Assembly (NCBI RefSeq): GCF_003259375.1
Contig: NZ_QLLN01000007.1
Coordinates: 186,001 to 250,000 of the forward strand
Direction of reading: 5' to 3'
Source of the DNA: Arenibacter echinorum
GTDB lineage: Bacteria > Bacteroidota > Bacteroidia > Flavobacteriales > Flavobacteriaceae
Length of the DNA stretch: 64,000 nt
In this document: positions 1 to 9,019 of the stretch, one piece after another
Layout of the letters: every line of letters starts with the position of its first letter
How positions within the stretch are numbered: position 1 is the first letter of the stretch
The notes under the pieces: model-generated
The model's database searches: none
What the model saw: the letters and a program-made list of their open reading frames with translations, nothing else
What the model was told of the DNA's origin: nothing
Program-made: the position numbers and the translations under genes

Positions 1-527
1 TTTTTGGAATCCAAATTCCCCGTAGGCTCATCCGCCAAAATTAATTTTGGATTGGTAACCACAGCCCTTGAAATAGCCACACGTTGTTGCTGCCCTCCGG
101 AAAGTTGTTGTGGAAAATGCTTTTCACGATGTGCTATCTTCATTCGTTCCAATACCGCCATTACCTTTTGTTTACGCTCATTTTTGTTCATCTTAAGATA
201 GATCAACGGCAATTCCACATTTTCATAAACAGTAAGTTCATCTATCAAATTAAAACTCTGGAAGACAAAGCCCAAATTGCCTTTTCGCAGTTGGGTACGT
301 TGGCTTTCCTTTAAATGTCCCACTTCATGGCCAGCAAATTGATAACTCCCTGAAGTAGGATTGTCCAACATACCAATAATGTTCAACAAGGTAGATTTAC
401 CACAACCAGAGGGTCCCATTATGGCCACAAACTCGCCCTCCTGAACTTTGATGTTCACATTGTTCAATGCCAAAGTCTCTACCTCCTCGGTTCTGAAACT
501 CTTTTTTAAATTTTGGATCTTTATCAT
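1..527 (-). CDS. MacB/LolD-type ABC transporter ATP-binding protein (partial, C-terminus outside window)
   Basis: The first 175 residues are readable from an ATG at 525-527. They carry a Walker A motif GPSGCGKS (residues 38-45), a Q-loop in [22 protein letters not shown] around residue 90, the ABC signature LSGGQQQR (142-149) and Walker B LILADEP (162-168). The FNLIDxLTVxENVxLPL stretch and PTGNLDS after Walker B are typical of the MacB/LolD/FtsE branch, which drives lipoprotein or tripartite export rather than import. The gene runs off the left edge before the H-loop. It follows a membrane-fusion adaptor and a TolC-like gene on the same strand, so a MacAB-TolC type exporter is likely, with the FtsX-like permease expected just outside the window. 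The assignment to ABC ATPase is certain; the transported substrate is unknown. Confidence 0.93.
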   Translation of the reverse strand, partial: MIKIQNLKKSFRTEEVETLALNNVNIKVQEGEFVAIMGPSGCGKSTLLNIIGMLDNPTSGSYQFAGHEVGHLKESQRTQLRKGNLGFVFQSFNLIDELTVYENVELPLIYLKMNKNERKQKVMAVLERMKIAHREKHFPQQLSGGQQQRVAISRAVVTNPKLILADEPTGNLDSK

Positions 528-596
528 TAGTAATAGATTTATTTAAGGACACCCTCTGTTGTATTAGTGCCAGTTTTGGACATTTGTTACTTCAAT

Positions 597-1847
597 TTAT
601 TTCAACACTATATTATCGGCCTCTCCAAAACTATCATAGTTGGAGGTAATTACTTTTTCACCATTCTCCAATCCTTCCAACACTTCATAATATCTGGAGT
701 TTTGCTTTCCTATTCTTATATTCCGCTTTAATGCCCGATTACCATCTGGGTTAACCACAAAGATCCACTGTCCGCCTGTACTTTGGAAAAAGCTTCCCTT
801 GGGCAGTAAGAGTGCATCACTGGACTCGCCCAACTGTAATTTTATATTATAACTTTGTCCTGCACGGATGTTTTGTGGTTTTTCACCTGTAAAGACCAAA
901 TCTATCTTGAACTTGCCATTTCGAACTTCAGGATATACCTTTCTCAACCGCAGGGAATGTTCAGTTCCATTCCGCTCAAAAGTTGCATTTAAATCACGTT
1001 TCACACGGTCTATATAATGTTCGTCTATATCGGCCTCGATCTTATAATCTGTAAGGACATTAATCTGACCTATACGCTCGCCTTGACCAATACTTTGTCC
1101 TATTTCTGCATCCAAAAAACCCAATTGCCCATCTGCCGGTGCCCGTACATTTAAATGATCTAGACGTTCGTAAACCATAGTAAGTGTCTTGCGCATACGT
1201 TCCAGGTCCGTATCCAATCCCGCCAAGGAGGTGCTTCGCATTTCATCGTCATGTTCGGTCTGTAGTTTAACTATGTCATGTTGCTTTTGGGAAAGCTCAA
1301 AATTCTCTTTTGAAGTTAAATACTCCTCCTTCGAAATTAATTCGTCATCATATAAGGCCTGGTTCTGTTCAAAATTTCGTTTCAATTTTGTTAGCTCGTA
1401 CTGCGCGTTGGCCAAAGATTTTCTACCCTCCACCTGCCTGGAATCGAATGTTATTTTGGTAGACCTTAGGTCGTTCTGCTTTAGTGCCAAATTGCTTTCA
1501 CTGTTCAATATTTGCTCATACAGGCCAATATTCTCCAGTTTTAGGATGATATCCCCTTTTTGTACCATAGCCCCTTCCTCTATCAGTTTTTCGGTCACAC
1601 GCCCCCCTTCGTAGGCATCCATGTATATGGTTGCAATAGGGGCCACCGTACCGTTGATGGTGATATAATCATCAAATTTTCCCTGTACCACCTCTGCTAT
1701 GGACAATTTATCCTTTTCAGTTCTAAAAGTATGGCCGGTATTACCCATTATAATTTTCCAGCCCACAAATAGCAGCAAGACCCCAAGGGCAATATACCCG
1801 TAGTGTTTTGGCCTTAATCCTTTCTTCTTTTCTAATTGTATATCCAT
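597..1847 (-). CDS. HlyD/MacA-type periplasmic adaptor (membrane-fusion protein)
   Basis: A 416-residue protein with a short cytoplasmic start, one membrane segment at about residues 17-35 and a periplasmic body. A biotinyl-lipoyl-like half (residues about 65-100, with GGRVTEKLIEEGAMVQKGDIILKL split here as a lipoyl-type beta region), a long polar coiled coil (about 105-225) and the second lipoyl half with RAPADGQLG follow in the order known for MacA/HlyD adaptors. It ends with a beta-barrel and membrane-proximal domain. It would link the inner-membrane ABC transporter to the outer-membrane TolC protein. Its start is one base from the stop of the TolC-like gene, and the ABC ATPase begins 69 bases downstream, so the three form one operon. 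Confidence 0.9.
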   Translation of the reverse strand: MDIQLEKKKGLRPKHYGYIALGVLLLFVGWKIIMGNTGHTFRTEKDKLSIAEVVQGKFDDYITINGTVAPIATIYMDAYEGGRVTEKLIEEGAMVQKGDIILKLENIGLYEQILNSESNLALKQNDLRSTKITFDSRQVEGRKSLANAQYELTKLKRNFEQNQALYDDELISKEEYLTSKENFELSQKQHDIVKLQTEHDDEMRSTSLAGLDTDLERMRKTLTMVYERLDHLNVRAPADGQLGFLDAEIGQSIGQGERIGQINVLTDYKIEADIDEHYIDRVKRDLNATFERNGTEHSLRLRKVYPEVRNGKFKIDLVFTGEKPQNIRAGQSYNIKLQLGESSDALLLPKGSFFQSTGGQWIFVVNPDGNRALKRNIRIGKQNSRYYEVLEGLENGEKVITSNYDSFGEADNIVLK

Positions 1848-1848
1848 T

Positions 1849-3195
1849 TCAATTGGTGCTATTAATGTTAAAAACAGGTAAGCCTTGGTAAAAAGCCAAT
1901 GTATTCCGGTTAATTTGAAGCAGTAGTTTTACCTGTAGATTTTTATTTTGTGAAGTGGCGTACATGGATTTTGCAAGATTAAGTTCCATTATCGTAAACA
2001 AGCCCTTTTCATATTTTTTTTGTGCCACTCCAAAAGCCTGTTCTTGGGCCATAATTTGCTTTTCACTCTGAATGAGCTCAACATTTAAAGCCTTATTCTC
2101 TTGAACAAGTTGTTGTATGGCCTTAAAAATTTCCTGCTCCTGTATTTCCAGATTATTTTCTTCCCTTTTCAAAGCAATTTTCTGTTGCTTGATGGCAGAA
2201 CGCGTAGACCAGGCATTAAAAATGGGAACATTAAGTGAAAATCCCACATATCTGGAAGCATTGTCCTGAATTTGATTTTTAAATGGAATTGTAACGCCCA
2301 AAGTGTCCCTAGTGGTTTCATAATATCCGGTGCCATAGCCAGTAGCAAAAGAAAGTGATGGATAGAGCTCTCCCCTGGCAACACTCAATTGCTTTCTAAC
2401 AGCCTCTGTTCTATACCTTTGAGCCTTGAGTAGGGGAACGAAATCCATTGCTAAGCCGTAAATACTATCTGTTGACAGCTTGTTATCGGCCATTGTATTG
2501 GGTACAATAGGGTTTATTTGCAGGGTATGGGCATTTTCCAAATTCATTTCCTGTATCAGGGTAAGCTTTGCGGCCTGAAGTAAATTTTCATTCTGGGTAA
2601 CGTTCAATTGATCTGTATACAATACGGATTCTGCTTCATACAGATCGGCCTTGGCCTTCAATCCTATTTCAATTTGTTTATTGGCCAGTTTAAAATTGTC
2701 TTCAGAGATGGTCAATTGCTCCTTTGAAATTGCCAGAAGACCCTCATAAAACTGAATGTCATGATAGGCCGTCATAATCCTAAGGGCCAATAAAAAACGC
2801 TGCTGTTGCGACGTTTCCTGTGAAGCCTTAAATAAAAGCTTTCTTGCTTTAATAGTGTGGACCTTTTGGAAACCTCGAAAAAGATCAATGGAAGCGTTCA
2901 AGGAATAGCCATTGGAAAAAAATTCCGTATCAATTATATCATTGGTATTTGGATCTGTAGATCTACCATATCTAATATTATAATCGCCAAAACCATTAAC
3001 CCTTGGAAGCATGTCCCTTATTGCCTGGTTATAATTCTCTTTACCAGAATCTTCCAGATATTGATAGTCTAGCAGCGTAAGATTATGTTCCAAGGCATAG
3101 GAGATGCAATTCTCCAAGGTCCAGTTCTCCTGACCAGTGGAGACAACACTGATAAACAAAAACAAAAGAAGTAATTTTCCTTCTATAAAATTCAT
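1849..3195 (-). CDS. TolC-family outer-membrane efflux protein
   Basis: A TolC-like protein of 448 residues when the ATG at 3193-3195 is used. That start gives a normal signal peptide (MNFIEGKLLLLFLFISVVSTGQ); a longer frame opens at 3300 but would place 35 unlikely residues in front of the signal. Two repeats of long amphipathic helices, each about 200 residues, with alternating polar/hydrophobic spacing (for example around YEAESVLYTDQLNVTQNENLL) match the alpha-barrel family. It forms the outer-membrane duct of the adjacent MacAB-like exporter. It heads the operon and is divergent from the two-component genes at 3582-6294, which probably control it. Confidence 0.9.
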   Translation of the reverse strand: MNFIEGKLLLLFLFISVVSTGQENWTLENCISYALEHNLTLLDYQYLEDSGKENYNQAIRDMLPRVNGFGDYNIRYGRSTDPNTNDIIDTEFFSNGYSLNASIDLFRGFQKVHTIKARKLLFKASQETSQQQRFLLALRIMTAYHDIQFYEGLLAISKEQLTISEDNFKLANKQIEIGLKAKADLYEAESVLYTDQLNVTQNENLLQAAKLTLIQEMNLENAHTLQINPIVPNTMADNKLSTDSIYGLAMDFVPLLKAQRYRTEAVRKQLSVARGELYPSLSFATGYGTGYYETTRDTLGVTIPFKNQIQDNASRYVGFSLNVPIFNAWSTRSAIKQQKIALKREENNLEIQEQEIFKAIQQLVQENKALNVELIQSEKQIMAQEQAFGVAQKKYEKGLFTIMELNLAKSMYATSQNKNLQVKLLLQINRNTLAFYQGLPVFNINSTN

Positions 3196-3581
3196 AATAC
3201 AAACAAGGTTAAAAAAATCACCAATCCGACCACTATAACAAGAATCGGCAAAGTACCCTATTCCAAGTCCATGCCAAACATCTACATTGTTGATTAACAA
3301 TAAGTTACCGTATATTTAGCAAATACAATCTATTCTATTGTAAAATAGTTATACAACAATTGTCCAATATTTGGACACTATTTATGTAGTTATAAGGACA
3401 TATTGTAGTTTTGATATAGGGAGTAATTGTCTGCTGGGATCATAAAAGGAAGTGAAGTGGATTCTTCGTTAAACTTCAGCACGAGCAACAAATCTAGATC
3501 CGCCCCACTTTTTTTTAAGTAAAAAAAGAGGAGTTTATAAAAGCTGATGAACAAAAGAAAAATTACCTTATTAACAATATT
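3196..3581. other. Divergent regulatory region between tolC-like gene and response regulator (no gene)
   Basis: This 386-base stretch holds no supported gene. The most visible element is a perfect palindrome at 3361-3377. An ACAATTGT palindrome overlaps its left side (3356-3363). At 3509-3531 a run of T and a run of A can fold into a weak AT hairpin just before the regulator. A single TTGGACA half-site recurs at 576-582, between the adaptor and ABC ATPase genes. No convincing sigma-54 -24/-12 pair was found. Confidence 0.6.
3361..3377. promoter_or_regulatory. Perfect 7-3-7 palindrome, candidate operator for the adjacent NtrC-type regulator
   Basis: The arms TGTCCAA and TTGGACA are exact inverse complements separated by TAT. 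The site is 165 bases upstream of the tolC-like start and 205 bases upstream of the response-regulator start, a distance normal for an enhancer-type binding site of a sigma-54 activator. Binding by the product of the gene at 3582 is inference from position and symmetry (Fis-type HTH proteins bind such dyads as dimers). Confidence 0.5.
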
Positions 3582-4952
3582 ATGGTCGAGGGAAAAATAT
3601 TAGTTATAGACGACAACAAAAGTGTTTTGAGTGCCTTGGAAATTCTGTTGCAATTTGAATATACCAGCATCACTACCCTTTCCAATCCCAATCAATTGTC
3701 TTCCTTTCCCGACTTAAGCTCGATTGACGTAGTCCTCTTGGATATGAATTTTTCTGCTGGGGTAAATACGGGAAATGAAGGGTTATTTTGGTTAAAGGAA
3801 ATTAAGAAAAAGGCACCTCTTACCGCAGTTATCATGATGACCGCCTATGGGGCGGTAGAACTAGCGGTACAGGCGCTTAAAGAGGGAGCATCCGATTTTA
3901 TTCTCAAACCTTGGAACAACGATAAGTTCTTGGCAACCGTAAAAGCGGCTTATATGCTTCGCAAATCCCAGAAAGAAATCAGTAAATTAAAACAAAAGGA
4001 AAGTAATTTAAAGCAGGTAATTAATCAGGACAAAAATTATATAATTGGTAATTCCAGGGCACTCACCGCCGTTTTGAACCTTACCAATAAAGTGGCCAGG
4101 ACCGATGTGAATGTTTTGATTACCGGTGAAAACGGTACTGGCAAAGAACTGATTGCCCGACAACTGCACCGAATGTCTCCTAGACAAAATGAAGTTTTCA
4201 TCCCGGTCGATATGGGTTCTATATCAGAAAATCTATTCGAAAGTGAGCTATTTGGCCACCTTAAAGGATCGTTTACGGATGCCAAGGAGGACAGGACCGG
4301 AAAATTTGAAGCGGCCAATGGAGGCACCTTGTTTTTGGATGAGATAGGCAACCTTTCACTACAAATGCAGGCTAAACTACTATCCGCCATTCAGAATAAG
4401 GTCATAGTACGCGTGGGATCCAACAAGCCCATTCCGGTAGATATTAGATTGGTCTGTGCCACCAATGGCAATTTGGAACAAATGGTAACCGATGGTCTCT
4501 TTAGAGAGGATCTTTTATATCGAATAAATACCATACATATTCAGGTTCCAGCACTACGGGACAGGGGGGATGACATTTTGATCATCGCTCATTTTTATCT
4601 GAAAAAATATAGCGCCAAGTATGCAAAACATGGACTCCGAATAAACGATATTGCTGAAGAAAAATTGATGCAATACTCATGGCCAGGAAATGTGAGGGAA
4701 CTACAGCACACTTTGGAAAGGGCGGTAATCCTTTGTGAAGGAAATATTCTGAAACCTACCGATTTTATATTGAATGCGAAACCATCCCAACTAATGCCCA
4801 CAGGACCTAAAACCTTGGAGGAAATGGAACAAATTATGATTGCAAACGCCTTGCAAAGCCATGATGGCAACTATAGTGCAGCGGCGGCACAATTGGGGAT
4901 ATCCCGGCAAACGCTCTACAATAAAATTAAAAAACAGGATACCAATGGTTAG
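3582..4952 (+). CDS. NtrC-family response regulator (REC, AAA+, Fis HTH)
   Basis: A 456-residue regulator in three parts. The receiver domain (1-125) has the acidic pair D10-D11 and the phosphorylation site D54 in VVLLDMNF. The AAA+ domain (about 152-390) has Walker A GENGTGKE (182-189) and Walker B LFLDEIGN (D253-E254). The Fis-type HTH (about 420-452) has the ending SAAAAQLGISRQTLYNKIKK. The sigma-54-contacting loop normally written GAFTGA reads GSFTDA (229-234), so its interaction with sigma-54 may differ from the standard. The stop overlaps the start of the kinase gene by a few bases, which supports co-expression and pairing. The neighbouring target is probably the divergent exporter operon. 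Confidence 0.93.
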   Translation: MVEGKILVIDDNKSVLSALEILLQFEYTSITTLSNPNQLSSFPDLSSIDVVLLDMNFSAGVNTGNEGLFWLKEIKKKAPLTAVIMMTAYGAVELAVQALKEGASDFILKPWNNDKFLATVKAAYMLRKSQKEISKLKQKESNLKQVINQDKNYIIGNSRALTAVLNLTNKVARTDVNVLITGENGTGKELIARQLHRMSPRQNEVFIPVDMGSISENLFESELFGHLKGSFTDAKEDRTGKFEAANGGTLFLDEIGNLSLQMQAKLLSAIQNKVIVRVGSNKPIPVDIRLVCATNGNLEQMVTDGLFREDLLYRINTIHIQVPALRDRGDDILIIAHFYLKKYSAKYAKHGLRINDIAEEKLMQYSWPGNVRELQHTLERAVILCEGNILKPTDFILNAKPSQLMPTGPKTLEEMEQIMIANALQSHDGNYSAAAAQLGISRQTLYNKIKKQDTNG

Positions 4953-6294
4953 TAAAAACTTCTATTTCCAAACCATAGGCCGAGTAGTCTTTATTACCGC
5001 CACATCCTTAATGCTCGCCTTTCTATTGGTCCGGGAAAACTATGTTTTTAGTGTTCTAACCTTAATTGCACTGGTACTTCAGGCCTCTTATTTAATAAAA
5101 TATGTAAATGAGACCAACAGAAAAATAGCCTATTTCTTCGATGCTATAAAGAATGAGGATTTCACCCTTAGATTTCCCGAAAAATTGACACTTAAATCTC
5201 TTGAAGAGCTTAATCATAGCTTGAATATGCTAAATGAAATGATTCAAAAAATTCATTTAAAAAATCAGACCCAAGAACGATTTTACCAAGAGATCTTAAA
5301 ACAAGCCGATATTGGCATTTTAGCGATCAACAACAAAGGACATATCCTTTTTGCCAATCCCAGATTGGAGCATATGCTAAATTATACGCCACTTAACCAC
5401 ATTAAACAACTATCCCAAATTGATGAAAATCTCTATCGTGTCTTTAGTGAATTGAAGCCTTTTGAACGTCGCATGTTTCAATTGACCAATGAACGTGAAA
5501 AAATTGATTTGGCGATAAAATCCTCATCCTTCAATTTGGATGGACAAGAATTATTATTGGTGGTCATCCAGGATATCCATCAGGAATTGGACGAAAAGGA
5601 AACCGAATCCTGGACCAAATTAATTAGGGTCTTGACGCATGAGATCATGAATTCCATTACCCCGATAACATCCATTTCCGATTCCATTTTAAAATATTAC
5701 GAAAAGGGGGATATAAATCTTGAGAATGGCATTGAATACCAAAAACGCTTGGACAATACTATCAAGGGGTTGGAAGTGATTAAGGATCAAGGCTCCAATT
5801 TATTGAGTTTTGTAGAATCTTACAGAAGCCTCTTAAACGTTCCTGTACCGGATAAAAAAATTGTATTGGCGCAAAATTTATTGGAAAAGGTAAAGTTACT
5901 CGTAGGACAGAACCAGGGGTTTTCAAATACTTCCATCGAATTGCAAATACGGACCCAAGACTTGGAGCTTTTTATTGATGAAAAACAAATTACCCAAGTA
6001 TTGATCAATTTGTGCAAGAATGCGTTACAGTCACTCTCAAATCAAGAGAACAGTACTATTAAATTAATTGCAGGACTAAACAATGCAGGAGAAAAATATA
6101 TTGAAGTGGAGGATAATGGCCCAGGGATACCCCATGAATTGATCAACGAAATCTTTGTGCCTTTTTTCACTACCAAAAATACGGGAACAGGGGTAGGACT
6201 AAGTTTTTCAAAACAAATATTACGGATGCACGGCGGCAATTTAAAAGTGAACTCAATACCCGACAGGAATACCACCTTTACACTGTTATTTTAA
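4945..6294 (+). CDS. NtrY-like sensor histidine kinase
   Basis: A 449-residue kinase read from the ATG at 4945, which overlaps the regulator stop; an in-frame extension to 4840 lies inside the regulator and is rejected. Two adjacent membrane segments occupy about residues 10-50, with almost no periplasmic loop, so it probably senses a membrane or cytoplasmic signal. A PAS-like domain (about 110-215) precedes the H-box with H232 in VLTHEIMNSITPI, the form typical of NtrY kinases. The ATPase domain shows an N-box NLCKNALQ, G1 EDNGPGIP and G2 GTGVGLS. It should phosphorylate D54 of the regulator encoded immediately before it. Confidence 0.92.
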   Translation: MVSKNFYFQTIGRVVFITATSLMLAFLLVRENYVFSVLTLIALVLQASYLIKYVNETNRKIAYFFDAIKNEDFTLRFPEKLTLKSLEELNHSLNMLNEMIQKIHLKNQTQERFYQEILKQADIGILAINNKGHILFANPRLEHMLNYTPLNHIKQLSQIDENLYRVFSELKPFERRMFQLTNEREKIDLAIKSSSFNLDGQELLLVVIQDIHQELDEKETESWTKLIRVLTHEIMNSITPITSISDSILKYYEKGDINLENGIEYQKRLDNTIKGLEVIKDQGSNLLSFVESYRSLLNVPVPDKKIVLAQNLLEKVKLLVGQNQGFSNTSIELQIRTQDLELFIDEKQITQVLINLCKNALQSLSNQENSTIKLIAGLNNAGEKYIEVEDNGPGIPHELINEIFVPFFTTKNTGTGVGLSFSKQILRMHGGNLKVNSIPDRNTTFTLLF

Positions 6295-6327
6295 GTCCAC
6301 CGGTACTATTAAACAATTCACAACCCC

Positions 6328-6335
6328 TATTTTTG
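6328..6335 (+). promoter_or_regulatory. Bacteroidota-type -7 box (TATTTTTG)
   Basis: Matches TAnnTTTG, the -7 element known for the primary sigma factor of Bacteroidota, 18 bases before the antiporter ATG. No clear -33 TTG at usual spacing is seen, so this is a partial match. Confidence 0.35.
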
Positions 6336-6353
6336 TAACAAACCCACCTTCCT

Positions 6354-7598
6354 ATGGACTATTTCACTATTGCCTCTGTATTGATTTTTCTTTCTGCCGT
6401 TTTTGGATATATCAATGTTCGGTTTTTAAAGTTGCCCAATTCTATTGGGCTAATGCTGATTACCATTGTATTTACACTAGTCGTTTTTGCCATAAGTGGG
6501 TTTGATGACACTCTGTTAAATGCTGAAAAATATATCATAACCCATATTGATTTTAGAACCGTATTAATGGATGTAATGTTGAGCTTTCTCTTATTTGCCG
6601 GAGCATTGCACACCAATTTTGAACAGCTAAAAGTACAGCGATGGCCCGTCTTTGCCTTTGCCACCCTAGGGGTATTGGTTTCCACATTCTTGGTAGGAAC
6701 GGCCATGTACTATATTTTACAGGTCGTTGGTTTACCTATAGACTATGTGTATTGCCTACTTTTTGGGGCCCTTATATCCCCGACCGATCCCATTGCTGTT
6801 CTTGGCATCTTAAAAAAGGCAGGGGTACCTAAAAAATTGGAAACCAAAATTGTAGGGGAATCCCTGTTCAACGATGGGGTTGGCGTAGTTGTTTTCTTAA
6901 CCATTTTTCAGATTGCTTCCTTTGGAAGTAGCGAAACCGGTGCGAGCGAAATTCTAAAATTGTTTGGTCAAGAAGTAATTGGGGGACTTGTTTTGGGCCT
7001 GCTATTAGGATGGATCACCTTTAGACTCATGAAATCTATAGATGACTACGATATAGAAGTTATTATCACCTTAGCCGCAGTAATGACGGGAACTGTCATT
7101 GCACATCAACTACATCTTTCGGCACCTTTGGCCATGGTAACTGCTGGACTCATTGTAGGTAACGACAAAGTAAGAAACGCAGCAATGTCCGAGACCACAG
7201 AGACTTATGTGGATAAATTTTGGGAATTGTTGGACATTCTTTTAAATACCATATTGTTTGTTCTTATAGGGATGGAAATTTTGGTCCTTACCATTGAACT
7301 CAATTATTTTGTTGCTGGTCTAATTGCCATTCCAGTGGTATTGGCTTGCAGATACTTATCACTATTATTGCCCATCAACTTCTTTAAGAAAAAGCTGGAT
7401 TTTGTCCCCAACACCAATATCATCATGACCTGGGGCGGATTAAGAGGTGGTATTTCCATTGCCTTGGCATTGGGACTTACTGCCGATATGCATCGGGATC
7501 TTTTCTTGGTCATTACCTATGTGGTTGTCGTCTTTTCTATCCTAGTGCAGGGTTTAACGGTAGAAAAACTGGTAAAAAGGTTATCCCTTCCAAACTAA
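6354..7598 (+). CDS. CPA1-family Na+/H+ antiporter (NhaP-like)
   Basis: A 414-residue polytopic membrane protein with about 12 hydrophobic segments. Family signatures are present: SPTDPIAVLGILKKAGVP in the discontinuous helix, and GESLFNDGVGVV, containing the ND pair used for cation binding, followed by the C-terminal TWGGLRGGISIALAL motif. These define the CPA1 NhaP/NHE group, which exchanges internal Na+ (or K+) for external H+ or the reverse for pH and salt homeostasis. There is no long cytoplasmic regulatory tail. It is separated by 8 bases from the convergent amidohydrolase. A marine lifestyle would fit but is not shown by this gene alone. Confidence 0.93.
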   Translation: MDYFTIASVLIFLSAVFGYINVRFLKLPNSIGLMLITIVFTLVVFAISGFDDTLLNAEKYIITHIDFRTVLMDVMLSFLLFAGALHTNFEQLKVQRWPVFAFATLGVLVSTFLVGTAMYYILQVVGLPIDYVYCLLFGALISPTDPIAVLGILKKAGVPKKLETKIVGESLFNDGVGVVVFLTIFQIASFGSSETGASEILKLFGQEVIGGLVLGLLLGWITFRLMKSIDDYDIEVIITLAAVMTGTVIAHQLHLSAPLAMVTAGLIVGNDKVRNAAMSETTETYVDKFWELLDILLNTILFVLIGMEILVLTIELNYFVAGLIAIPVVLACRYLSLLLPINFFKKKLDFVPNTNIIMTWGGLRGGISIALALGLTADMHRDLFLVITYVVVVFSILVQGLTVEKLVKRLSLPN

Positions 7599-7606
7599 TA
7601 TATCTT

Positions 7607-8791
7607 CTAAGCGAGAGATTCCAAAGCCAACCAGGCCATTAACCCTCCTCCTGTTTCCAAAGCCGATTCATCTATGTTGAAGGTTGGGGTATGCAAGCCG
7701 GAGGTAATTCCCTTTTCTATATTCCCAACTCCCAATAAGTAAAAACAGGCCTGATTTTTTTGGGTGTAGTAAGCAAAATCTTCGGCAGCCATCCATAAAT
7801 CCAGGTCAACCACCTTATCTTCTCCAAGGTACGATATGGCACCCTGTTTCATGGAATTGGTCAGGACTACGTCATTTTTAAGATGGGGATATCCCCTTGG
7901 AATATCCACTATACAGTCCGCTCCCATTCCCTCGGCAATGGACTTTATCAGTTTGGTTAGTTTTTCTATAGCTTCCGTCCTCCAGACTTCATCATAAGTC
8001 CTAAAAGTACCCTCAATAGTTACCTTATCCGGAATAACGTTATTGGCTCCATCCCCAATAATACGCCCAAAGGATAGTACGCTGGGAGTTTTGGGCGATG
8101 CCATTCTGCTCACCACTTGCTGGGCCGCCACAATAACATGCGAAGCAATGAGAATTGGATCTATGCATTCTTCCGGTACTGCTGCATGACCGCCCTTTCC
8201 AATGATGGTAATATAAATCTCATCCATACTGGCCATAAATAATCCAGATCTAAAACCTACTTTCCCGGCAGGAAGATTTGGCATTACATGTTGACCCAAA
8301 TGGGGTATGGGGCCTATGGATTTATAGGCGGCCTCTTTCATTACAAGTGTAGCCCCGCCGGGCATTAGTTCCTCACCTGGTTGAAATAATAATTTTACGG
8401 TTCCAGAATATTCATTTCTAAGCTCAAATAATATTTTAGCGGTCAACAAAAGGGAAGTCATATGCACATCATGTCCACAGGCATGCATAATCCCTTTATT
8501 TCGGGAAGCATATTCCACTGTATTTTCTTCATGAATGGGCAGAGCATCCATATCCGCCCTCAACAGAATGGTTTTGCCTTTATCGGTTCCTTGAATAGTA
8601 GCTAATAATCCAGTTTCTGCTACAGATTCAATAGTGTCGATTCCAATAGCAATAAGTTGCTGCCGTATATAGGCGCAGGTCTTATGTTCCTTAAAAGACA
8701 GTTCCGGGTGCTGGTGCAGATACCTCCTGACACCTACAATCTCTGAGGAATAAGTTTTTGCCAGTTGTTTTATTTTGTCGATTGTATTCAT
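7607..8791 (-). CDS. M20D-family metal-dependent amidohydrolase (N-acyl-amino-acid/hippurate hydrolase-like)
   Basis: A 394-residue cytoplasmic enzyme with the M20D markers LRADMDALPIHEEN, MHACGHDVHMTSLL (the Cys-Gly-His-Asp metal motif) and LLFQPGEE with the catalytic glutamates. The dimerisation domain sits at about residues 185-300 and the catalytic domain closes with AAEDFAYYTQ. The family removes acyl or amidine groups from amino acids, including N-acetyl, hippurate and IAA-amino-acid conjugates; the natural substrate here is not predictable. It stands alone, convergent with the antiporter, and downstream of the repeat element at 8835-8996. Confidence 0.92.
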   Translation of the reverse strand: MNTIDKIKQLAKTYSSEIVGVRRYLHQHPELSFKEHKTCAYIRQQLIAIGIDTIESVAETGLLATIQGTDKGKTILLRADMDALPIHEENTVEYASRNKGIMHACGHDVHMTSLLLTAKILFELRNEYSGTVKLLFQPGEELMPGGATLVMKEAAYKSIGPIPHLGQHVMPNLPAGKVGFRSGLFMASMDEIYITIIGKGGHAAVPEECIDPILIASHVIVAAQQVVSRMASPKTPSVLSFGRIIGDGANNVIPDKVTIEGTFRTYDEVWRTEAIEKLTKLIKSIAEGMGADCIVDIPRGYPHLKNDVVLTNSMKQGAISYLGEDKVVDLDLWMAAEDFAYYTQKNQACFYLLGVGNIEKGITSGLHTPTFNIDESALETGGGLMAWLALESLA

Positions 8792-8834
8792 TTAACTTCC
8801 TGTATAACTAGTATTAAACCAAAATATAACTTTT

Positions 8835-8996
8835 GCTCCTTCAATTGGCAAGGGAAGGTGGCTTTTGTATCTTTTTCTGGGACAAAAGACGGAAGGGATC
8901 TAGTAATGTACTTAATTAAACCTCCGTTCATCAGCCTTTCCGTCCCAATCCACTAAAGCGTGGAATGGTCTACCTTCCCCTGCTAGGGGAAGGAGC
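8835..8996. repeat. Short terminal-inverted-repeat element (MITE/REP-like)
   Basis: The left end (8835-8859) and the inverse complement of the right end (8972-8996) match at 20 of 25 positions, both starting GCTCCTTC and ending GGGAAGGT. A second internal inverted pair GACGGAAGGG / GACGGAAAGG nests inside, and the right end itself folds into an 8-bp hairpin (CCTTCCCC at 8973-8980, GGGGAAGG at 8986-8993). It encodes no credible protein. It lies between apbE and the amidohydrolase, both on the minus strand, so it may influence transcript ends. Its mobile status depends on finding other copies. Confidence 0.6.
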
Positions 8997-9019
8997 CCGT
9001 AATTATTTGTAATCTTATT

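Noticed and set aside
3261..3280. Possible sigma-54 promoter upstream of the tolC-like gene (minus strand, TTGGCATG followed by TTGG)
   Set aside because: The -12 lacks GC at ten-base spacing from the GG, so it does not fit the consensus.
3196..3300. Longer tolC-like start at 3300
   Set aside because: It would put 35 residues before a normal signal peptide and reaches into the regulatory region.
4840..4944. Kinase start at 4840 inside the response regulator
   Set aside because: The extra residues are not like the family, and the ATG at 4945 overlaps the regulator stop in the usual coupled way.
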